Of a stretch of DNA of 12,281 nucleotides, positions 6,519 to 12,281 are shown in pieces. Under the pieces are notes generated by a model, which was given only the letters and a program-made list of their open reading frames with translations, was not told the origin of the DNA and did no database searches. The DNA comes from an uncultured Saprospiraceae bacterium (GTDB lineage: Bacteria > Bacteroidota > Bacteroidia > Chitinophagales > Saprospiraceae), in assembly GCA_937952155.1 (NCBI GenBank), contig CALFYH010000208.1:1-12281 (forward strand), in the 5' to 3' direction. Position numbers and translations under genes: made by a program. Numbering within the stretch: the stretch's first letter is position 1; every line of letters begins with the position of its first letter.

Positions 6519-7682
6519 CTATTCAAACTCCAACTTCAAACCCGACCAAGCCCAAATCTGGTAATGGGTACGTTTCTGGCTACTGTCACCACCATAAACC
6601 AATATTTTGCGGCGTATGGCATCGCCACCTATATTAGCCAAAAAATCTAGGCCAGCAAATTGTTTCGGCAGTATGGTTTTGGTAGATTTGATCTCTATGG
6701 CATCATACGCTGTATCATTGCTTACGAGCAAATCGACTTCATGCCCGTTGCTATCTCGCCAATAATAAAAGTCATGATACAAGTTATTATGATAATTTTG
6801 CTTTACGTATTCGGTGATGATCATGTTTTCGAATAGCGCTCCTTTAAATTCACTTTCCAAAAGTGTTTTTTCATTTCTTATTCCCAACAAAAAACTCGCT
6901 AACCCAGTATCATAAAAGTACAGTTTGGGGCTTTTGACCAATCTCTTATTAAAGTTTTTGAAAAATGGTGGCAATTGGTACACAATATAACTGCTCTCTA
7001 GTATAGAAATCCATGATCTCAGCGTTGGTACTGAGACACCTGTTTCACTGCTTAGATTCGCAATATTTAGTTGTTGTCCTATGCGAGCAGCACACAATTT
7101 CAAAAAAGTCCTAAACAAACCAAAATCTCTAATAGACAAGAGTTCTGTGACATCTCTTTGGATATATGTTTCTATATAATTGGCATAAAAAGATGCAAAC
7201 GGAATAGATCGATCATACAATGCAGGATAACTACCTTTTATGATCAATTGCTTATAGTCTGAAGGAATCAAGTCTGCAGATTTTAATTCCGTCATATCAA
7301 ACGGCAATAACTTGAAGAGCGCGACTCGTCCTGCCAGGCTTTGCGTTATTGATTTCATCAAATTAAAATTTTGCGACCCTGAAAGTATAAATTGGCCCAT
7401 CATATTATTAGAATCCACGATCGTCTGTATGTATGATAAAAGTGCAGGAACTCTTTGTACTTCATCCAAGATCACTTTTTGATCGTACAATTGCAAAAAA
7501 CCATTAGGATCATTTTCGGCAAATGCTCGATTATCAGGATTCTCCAGAGAAACATACCGAAAATCAGGAAATATGCCCTTCAACAAGGTTGTTTTGCCAG
7601 ACTGCCTTGGGCCAGTTAGAGCTACGATTGGGTATCGTTGCATATACGCATTAATACCTTCTACAATTGTCCTATTTACCAT
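6519..7682 (-). CDS. AAA_14 / DUF4143 ATPase with PD-(D/E)xK-like C-terminus
   Basis: A 387-residue ATP-binding protein of the large prokaryotic AAA_14-DUF4143 family. The Walker A motif is GPRQSGKT (24-31) and Walker B is VILDEVQ (70-76). A sensor-like SGSQ (101-104) follows, and LAGRV is near 116-120. The DUF4143 region (about 150-387) contains a winged-helix-like part with TGVSVPTLRSW (about 205-214). It then has the residues of a restriction-endonuclease-like fold: Glu285 in GALFEN, Glu315 and Asp317 in HEVD, and Glu330-Ile-Lys332. These match a PD-(D/E)xK nuclease core, but nuclease activity of this family is not established to my knowledge. The gene stands alone on its strand, with a -7 box and a 23-bp repeat array directly upstream. 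Relatives are often multicopy and scattered in Bacteroidota genomes. Length and motifs are intact. The biological role is unknown. Confidence 0.92.
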   Translation of the reverse strand: MVNRTIVEGINAYMQRYPIVALTGPRQSGKTTLLKGIFPDFRYVSLENPDNRAFAENDPNGFLQLYDQKVILDEVQRVPALLSYIQTIVDSNNMMGQFILSGSQNFNLMKSITQSLAGRVALFKLLPFDMTELKSADLIPSDYKQLIIKGSYPALYDRSIPFASFYANYIETYIQRDVTELLSIRDFGLFRTFLKLCAARIGQQLNIANLSSETGVSVPTLRSWISILESSYIVYQLPPFFKNFNKRLVKSPKLYFYDTGLASFLLGIRNEKTLLESEFKGALFENMIITEYVKQNYHNNLYHDFYYWRDSNGHEVDLLVSNDTAYDAIEIKSTKTILPKQFAGLDFLANIGGDAIRRKILVYGGDSSQKRTHYQIWAWSGLKLEFE

Positions 7683-7699
7683 GATAGCAAAATTTTAGA

Positions 7700-7707
7700 C
7701 AAAGGTA
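7700..7707 (-). promoter_or_regulatory. -7 element of the AAA_14/DUF4143 ATPase gene
   Basis: Read on the minus strand, 7707-7700 is TACCTTTG, a match to TAnnTTTG, 17 bases before the ATG at 7682. The resulting leader would be only about 10 bases. No TTG is found at -33. That position instead falls inside the first 23-bp repeat unit, which begins 14 bases upstream of this box. A promoter dependent on or controlled by a repeat-binding protein would fit. Confidence 0.55.
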
Positions 7708-7721
7708 ATAGTTTTTATTGA

Positions 7722-7836
7722 ATTTTACGATTTACATAACTTCTATTTTACGATTTACATAAATATTACTTTCCGACTTACATAGCTTTTATTTTACGAT
7801 TTACATAACTTTTACTTTCCGATTTACATAAATAGT
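7722..7836. repeat. Five tandem 23-bp direct repeats upstream of the AAA_14 ATPase gene
   Basis: The units are 7722-7744, 7745-7767, 7768-7790, 7791-7813 and 7814-7836, all exactly 23 bases with no spacers. The conserved core is CGATTTACATAA; unit 3 has CGACTTACATAG. Units 1, 2 and 4 start ATTTTA, while units 3 and 5 start ACTTTC, so from unit 2 onward two subtypes alternate. Beyond unit 5 the core recurs inverted as TATGTAAAT (7846-7854). The array covers the expected -33 region of the downstream gene on the minus strand. It is not a CRISPR, because there are no spacers and the units are too short. It resembles an iteron or multi-operator array. The rest of the gap to 7966 is A+T-rich with nothing further recognised. 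Confidence 0.9.
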
Positions 7837-7966
7837 AGCTACTCCTATGTAAATACAATTGATTAACTAATAATATATTAAGAAATATAATAATTGCAAA
7901 AATAATATATTTTAAGACAACGTATTTCCGAAATTTGTGTAGAATTTTATAAAAATAAACTACTCC

Positions 7967-8506
7967 CTAATTTCCAAAATACACTTCCCTGCTATATAGG
8001 TTCATGTACTTGTTCCAAGGAACGGATTTATGGCTATTATTGCCAAAATAGGTGATGATCATTTCGAAAGTAGTTTTATCCTGATAACCAGGAATAGCTT
8101 GAATCAAGCTTAGTTCTTCATCCAAAAACACCATCGATGGATAACTCATCCTTCCTTGCAAAAGGTAAGCAGCCAGTTCGTGATATCCACGTGCTCCGCT
8201 TTTCACAAATTTGTATTCTGTACCTTTTAATGTAACTGGTGATGTCATTTCAGCATCAAACTTTACAGGATAATAGTTTTCGTTGATATATTTTGCAATA
8301 TCATTATCGGCAAATGTGGATTTATCCATTTTTTTGCACCAACCACACCAATCTGTGTAGATATCTACGAATATCTTTCGCTTAGTTTTTTTCGACTTTT
8401 CGAGTGCTTCTTCCCATGACATCCATTTGATCTTGTTTTGACCAAGCATAGGATGCCATAAAACTGGAACCAAAAAAATACTTAAATAGATCAGATATTT
8501 TTGCAT
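7967..8506 (-). CDS. Exported thioredoxin-like protein (CGWC)
   Basis: A 179-residue protein with a signal peptide (about 1-23, ending MLGQ) and a thioredoxin-fold domain of the thioredoxin_7/DUF255-like group. Strand KIFVDIYTDW leads into the redox motif Cys54-Gly-Trp-Cys57 at the start of a helix (CKKMDKSTF). The cis-proline strand appears as SYPSMVFLDE (about 127-136). It should act as a periplasmic disulphide reductase or oxidase, with the partner unknown. The open frame extends 35 codons further upstream, to 8611. The Met at 8506 is preferred because it places the signal peptide at the N-terminus, while the extra segment looks non-coding. The C-terminal 25 residues after GNNSHK are polar and probably flexible. 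The gene is divergent from the one at 8821. No TAnnTTTG box was found upstream. Confidence 0.87.
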   Translation of the reverse strand: MQKYLIYLSIFLVPVLWHPMLGQNKIKWMSWEEALEKSKKTKRKIFVDIYTDWCGWCKKMDKSTFADNDIAKYINENYYPVKFDAEMTSPVTLKGTEYKFVKSGARGYHELAAYLLQGRMSYPSMVFLDEELSLIQAIPGYQDKTTFEMIITYFGNNSHKSVPWNKYMNLYSREVYFGN

Positions 8507-8820
8507 TAGAAACCTTCTGAGTGATAATTTATAGTAGCATAACTGAACGAAGTGACAAAAAGATTCATCTATGACCTTACTTAAAATAACTTTAACACTT
8601 GCTATATTCATACTTCCTAGGGTGTATGTTCATATTCTTGAATAATACCAAATTTCTTATTTTCAGTATTGGATTACCTCATCAAACTTCAAAAAGAATC
8701 GTATTCAAAATCTTTTTTTCGGCAATAATGTTTAAAACAGTAAAATTTTTCACAAATTTACACCATTATATATTTTCATTCGGACATTCGATCAGTCCAA
8801 AAACCTTCATCCTTTAGCAA
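8507..8820. other. Divergent intergenic region, 314 bases
   Basis: This lies between the thioredoxin-like gene (minus) and the start of the + strand three-gene group, so promoters for both should be here. No exact TAnnTTTG is present in either direction. TATATTTT at 8769-8776 is one base off and sits 44 bases before the ATG at 8821, the best + strand candidate. A 72-codon frame at 8599-8817 shows no protein-like features and is not called. No RNA gene or strong hairpin was seen. Confidence 0.45.
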
Positions 8821-9621
8821 ATGATAGAACAACATATCAATGAAGCAGACCTTAGAAATAAAATTTTGAGTTTATTTGAATATAGGTTGTTTCCCCAATT
8901 GATAAATGAAACCAATGAACCAGATGAATTAGCCAGAAAATTCACAGAAGATCTTGTAAAATTGCAAGCATCTATCTATTATCTTGATGCACATTTGGAG
9001 GCACATTGGCAAACCGATGAAGCAATATTGTCTTGGCATTGGGAAAATATTATAAAACATCTTAATGTATTCGGTATTGATAATAAATCTTCTGCAACTT
9101 ATCTAAATCATATCAAAAAATATGAAAAACATGAGCTAGAGTTACGAACAGGAAAAACACCACTACGATTGGATATGGAATATTTTTATTTTTACAAATC
9201 ATGTGATGTCAAATTGCTGCGAAGACTTATTTATGAAAAATATAAATTGAGTCCAATATACGGCCAGCTGGCAGATTGGCGTTATTATGATTTGGTGACT
9301 GAAGTCAATGATGATGTCGAAGATTTGTATGAAGATCTTGATTTTATCAATGGCAATCGATTTCTTATCAGTATTTTGCTACTTGGAAAACAAAAAACAA
9401 AAGTTATTTTTGATCAATTTTTAGAAATGGTGGAAATCAAATCATTAGAAAAATATCAGAATTCAAATGGTAAAATGAAAGAAGAAATTTTCACCCAAAC
9501 AAAGCAACAAATAACAGAAACTAAAAATCTCATCAACAATCGGCTGGAGTCAGTAAGTCATGATGTTTTGGAACATTCTAGAATATCCAAATATATAACG
9601 TTAAAAAACATAATATTATAA
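8821..9621 (+). CDS. Uncharacterised helical protein, first gene of the TPR-AAA+ group
   Basis: A 266-residue protein that I do not recognise. It has no signal peptide and no convincing membrane segment, so it should be cytoplasmic. The composition is strongly helical, with many aromatic residues: YFYFYKSC near 121-128 and DWRYYDLV near 152-159. It also has an acidic stretch, EVNDDVEDLYEDLDF (about 161-175), and a Lys/Gln-rich helical C-terminal third that may form a coiled coil (about 210-245). His and Trp residues cluster in AHLEAHWQTDEAILSWHWEN (57-76), but no metal-site pattern is clear. It is followed after 105 bases by the TPR-AAA+ gene on the same strand, with no promoter box found between. 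It may be co-expressed as a partner or substrate of that ATPase, which is an inference from position only. Confidence 0.78.
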   Translation: MIEQHINEADLRNKILSLFEYRLFPQLINETNEPDELARKFTEDLVKLQASIYYLDAHLEAHWQTDEAILSWHWENIIKHLNVFGIDNKSSATYLNHIKKYEKHELELRTGKTPLRLDMEYFYFYKSCDVKLLRRLIYEKYKLSPIYGQLADWRYYDLVTEVNDDVEDLYEDLDFINGNRFLISILLLGKQKTKVIFDQFLEMVEIKSLEKYQNSNGKMKEEIFTQTKQQITETKNLINNRLESVSHDVLEHSRISKYITLKNIIL

Positions 9622-9726
9622 TACATTCAAATATTTAAAACATTAATAATAAATTAAATACAAAATCTCCTCTTACATAAAATCAATGCAACACCAATTA
9701 GTGGTAAAATCATAAACAATATATAG

Positions 9727-11067
9727 ATGAAAAATAAAGATATAGAATCCTTAAAAGAAGCGTTGCAAAACTCGCCAGACAATCTGCCTTTGCGCATCAT
9801 GTTGGGTGACAAATATTTTCATCTCAATCAAATAGAAGAAGCAGAATCTGAATATCAGGTTGTATTGGAGTATGATAAAAACAACATCAGGGCCAAAGAA
9901 GGCTTGGCTGAAATATACTTTCGTCGTGGCAGATATTCCGGTGTGATCGTTATTGTGGAAGAGCTGATAGCACGCCAAAAAGTGACAGAAAGAATGTTGG
10001 TCATTTGTGCCAAATCATTGGTCAGAGAGAAGTCACTAGACGAAGCGCAAGAGATTTACGAGAAAATATTGGATCACAATCCGGACTTTGAAGATAAAGA
10101 ACTGGATGAAAATCTAAGAATGCCATCAGTCAATTTTGATGATGATGAAATGGATGAAGATGATCCTTTCGGCTTTGGTTTTGATGGTGAATTGGATGAT
10201 AAGTATTATCTAATGGAAAAACCAGAGATAAACTTCAAAGACGTCGGCGGCATGGATCATGTCAAACAGGAAATAGATCTTAAGATTATAAAGCCCTTAG
10301 AAAATGCCGACTTATATGCTGCTTATGGTAAAAAAATTGGTGGTGGAATCCTGCTTTACGGTCCTCCTGGATGTGGAAAAACATTTCTTGCTAAAGCTAC
10401 AGCTGGTCAAATAAATGCCAATTTCATCAACGTAGGTATCAGTGATATACTAGATATGTGGATAGGTCGTAGCGAAAAAAACATGGGTTACACCTTTGAA
10501 GTAGCACGTAGAAATACGCCATGTGTCTTGTTTTTTGATGAGGTAGATGCACTCGGAGCCAGCAGATCTGATATGAAAAATTCATCAGGCAGGCATGTGA
10601 TCAATCAGTTTTTGGCAGAATTAGACGGCATTCAGAGCAACAATGACGGTATCTTGGTTATAGGAGCCACCAATGCACCTTGGCATCTCGATCCAGCCTT
10701 CAGAAGGCCAGGAAGATTCGACAGGATCATTTTTGTACCACCACCAGACCAGATCAGCAAACAAAAGATACTTGAAATCCTGCTCAAAGGCAAACCAACT
10801 GAAAAAATAGATTTTGCAAAGGTTGCAGAACAGGCTAAATATTATTCAGGAGCAGATTTGAAGGCATTGGTTGATCTAGCCATTGAAGAAAAACTAAAAG
10901 TTGCCTTCAAAACAGGAGTGCCAGAGCCTATCACTACACAAGATTTGCTTGCAGCCACCAAAAGACATCATGCTAGTACAAGAGAGTGGTTTAATACCGC
11001 AAAAAATTATGCACTATTTGCAAATGAGTCAGGTATATATGACGAAATATTGAAATATATAAAATAA
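9727..11067 (+). CDS. TPR-AAA+ ATPase (CDC48/p97-like AAA domain)
   Basis: A 446-residue two-part protein. Residues 1-125 hold about three tetratricopeptide repeats for protein binding. An acidic linker (DDDEMDEDDPFGFGFDGELD, 138-157) follows. From about 167 there is a classic AAA domain with Walker A GPPGCGKT (212-219), pore loop Met244-Trp-Ile-Gly247, Walker B VLFFDE (267-272), sensor-1 Asn316 (IGATN), arginine fingers Arg327 and Arg330 (RRPGRFD) and the C-terminal SGADLKALV helix (374-382). All ATPase residues are present, so it should form a hexamer that threads or remodels proteins. The pore loop resembles that of p97 D2. There is no protease or membrane domain, unlike FtsH, and only one AAA ring. 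The TPRs probably replace the usual adaptor domain. The stop codon directly abuts the next ATG, implying translational coupling with the membrane TPR protein. The substrate is unknown. Confidence 0.93.
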   Translation: MKNKDIESLKEALQNSPDNLPLRIMLGDKYFHLNQIEEAESEYQVVLEYDKNNIRAKEGLAEIYFRRGRYSGVIVIVEELIARQKVTERMLVICAKSLVREKSLDEAQEIYEKILDHNPDFEDKELDENLRMPSVNFDDDEMDEDDPFGFGFDGELDDKYYLMEKPEINFKDVGGMDHVKQEIDLKIIKPLENADLYAAYGKKIGGGILLYGPPGCGKTFLAKATAGQINANFINVGISDILDMWIGRSEKNMGYTFEVARRNTPCVLFFDEVDALGASRSDMKNSSGRHVINQFLAELDGIQSNNDGILVIGATNAPWHLDPAFRRPGRFDRIIFVPPPDQISKQKILEILLKGKPTEKIDFAKVAEQAKYYSGADLKALVDLAIEEKLKVAFKTGVPEPITTQDLLAATKRHHASTREWFNTAKNYALFANESGIYDEILKYIK

Positions 11068-12281
11068 ATGGATCAACCTGAGTTCTTAAGACAAATTTCA
11101 CATGCTGAGGTTTTACTATCACAGGGTAGATTCAATCAAGCTGATGATATCCTAAAACGTCTGTTAGCCACTGGCTATGACGGGCCAGAGCTGATCAAGA
11201 TGATGGCTGTCACAAAAGCAGGATTGGGCGATTATCAAGCTGCTGAGGATTTGATCAGGATGATATTGTCCAAACATCCCGATGATCCGTTTGTCTTTTA
11301 CTTATTGGCTACGATTAAAGGATCAAAACGAGAATATGTCGAAGCCAAATCTATGATAGATCAAGCCATCAGCATGGAGCCTGATAGTCCTGATTTTTTT
11401 GCCTACAAAGCCAGTTTGCAGCTTCAAACGAAAGATTACACAGATGCATTGCAAAGTGCGAATACTGCATTAGAATTGGACGCAGAAAATATAGATGCAC
11501 TCAATGCTCGGGCATCAGCTTTAATCGGACTCAACAAAAAAGACGAAGCTTTTCAAACCATCAATAAAAGCCTAGCCACTGATCCAAATAATACTGATAC
11601 ACACGCTAACATGGGTTGGAGTATGCTCCATCATGGAAAGTCTGCAGATGCATTGATCCATTTCAAGGAAGCACTGAAAAACAATCCCAATAACGAATAT
11701 GCTAAAGGCGGAATGTTGGAAGCGATGAAATCAAAATTCCCGGTTTATCGGTATTTTTTGATGCTCATGCTTTGGTTGGGTAAAATGAAAGGTGGAAACC
11801 AATGGGCCTTCATCATTGGTGGCTATGTTGTTTACAGAATATTAATCACTATAGCTAAAAAAAGCGAAAGTCTCCAGCCATTTTTAATACCCATTATCGC
11901 AATTTTATTTTTGTTTTTTATATCATCTTGGATTTTTTCTCCACTAATGAATCTCTATTTGCTTACTAACACATATGGAAAATTCACATTATCAGAAGAT
12001 CAAAAACAATCAGCAAGATTAGTTGGTATCTCGTTGTCTTTAGGACTTATATGTACAACTGCCTATTTTTTAGGCGTACAAAATGAAGGATTGCTTTCGA
12101 CTTCCTTGATTTCATTTTTGATGATGATTCCCTTAGGAAGCATGAATAATCCATTTTTAGAAAAAAATCGCAAAAAGCTTACATATTTTACCATTATTAT
12201 TGTGCTATTTGGAATGCTTGACTGCACTATTGCAATCTACAATCATACATTCACATCGCAGACTTATATCTTACCTTTTCT
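11068..12281 (+). CDS. TPR protein with C-terminal multi-pass membrane region (3' end outside window)
   Basis: The frame is open to the end of the window (404 residues visible). The ATG is the base after the ATPase stop (TAAATG, 11065-11070). Residues about 6-212 form roughly six tetratricopeptide repeats in 34-residue phase, such as DYTDALQSANTALELDAENI and KSADALIHFKEALKNNPNN. A membrane region follows, with segments near 229-262 (perhaps a hairpin), 271-292, 317-336, 340-356 and 371-391, and short polar loops. With no signal peptide before the repeats, the TPR part is most likely cytoplasmic. That would let it dock the TPR-AAA+ protein to the membrane. Similar TPR-plus-membrane proteins occur in Bacteroidota, from memory, without assigned function. 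The C-terminus is missing. Confidence 0.85.
   Translation, partial: MDQPEFLRQISHAEVLLSQGRFNQADDILKRLLATGYDGPELIKMMAVTKAGLGDYQAAEDLIRMILSKHPDDPFVFYLLATIKGSKREYVEAKSMIDQAISMEPDSPDFFAYKASLQLQTKDYTDALQSANTALELDAENIDALNARASALIGLNKKDEAFQTINKSLATDPNNTDTHANMGWSMLHHGKSADALIHFKEALKNNPNNEYAKGGMLEAMKSKFPVYRYFLMLMLWLGKMKGGNQWAFIIGGYVVYRILITIAKKSESLQPFLIPIIAILFLFFISSWIFSPLMNLYLLTNTYGKFTLSEDQKQSARLVGISLSLGLICTTAYFLGVQNEGLLSTSLISFLMMIPLGSMNNPFLEKNRKKLTYFTIIIVLFGMLDCTIAIYNHTFTSQTYILPF

Noticed and set aside
7722..7836. Repeat array as a CRISPR
   Set aside because: The 23-bp units are directly contiguous with no spacers, and no cas genes are nearby.
7897..7904. Minus-strand TATTTTTG as a second promoter for the AAA_14 gene
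   Set aside because: It is about 215 bases upstream in very A+T-rich DNA with no TTG partner, and a better-placed box exists at 7700-7707.
8599..8817. 72-codon + strand frame between the divergent genes
   Set aside because: It is Phe/Ile/Lys-rich with no protein-like pattern, overlaps the likely promoter region, and has no conserved motif.

Overview
The window looks like a chromosomal segment of a low-G+C Bacteroidota, possibly near the Saprospiria, though the order is a guess. The evidence is a subtilase ending in what looks like a type IX secretion C-terminal sorting domain, several matches to the Bacteroidota -7 promoter element TAnnTTTG, and no obvious Shine-Dalgarno sequences before the starts. 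No rRNA, tRNA, CRISPR array or phage genes were seen.

Left part (1-4663). The window opens in the coiled-coil tail of a truncated gene. A DUF1684 lipoprotein and a secreted S8 (subtilisin-like) peptidase follow on the + strand. They converge on a minus-strand group: a TraB/GumN-family protein, an Lrp/AsnC regulator and a small exported protein. The regulator and the small protein each end in a clear hairpin-plus-T-tract terminator. The regulator's terminator lies only about 20 bases before the TraB/GumN start.

Middle (4664-7966). A complete IS1595-family insertion sequence of about 0.97 kb (zinc ribbon plus DD-H-K transposase, 14-bp perfect inverted repeats) sits 37 bases upstream of the small exported gene. 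Its left end carries a perfect palindrome made of two back-to-back TATATTTG elements, so it may fire both into the transposase and out into the neighbour. Next is a four-helix membrane protein with a good Bacteroidota promoter. It converges on an AAA_14/DUF4143 ATPase whose promoter is flanked by five uninterrupted 23-bp direct repeats plus an inverted core. That array is the most unusual non-coding feature here.

Right part (7967-12281). A periplasmic thioredoxin-like protein (CGWC) is divergent from a + strand group of three. These are an uncharacterised, probably helical 266-residue protein, a TPR-AAA+ ATPase of CDC48/p97-like type, and a TPR-plus-multi-helix membrane protein whose ATG directly abuts the ATPase stop codon. 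The last gene runs off the window. The ATPase and membrane TPR protein are very probably made together and may form a membrane-anchored AAA+ remodelling machine. I know of no named function for this module, and it is the best candidate for an undescribed system.
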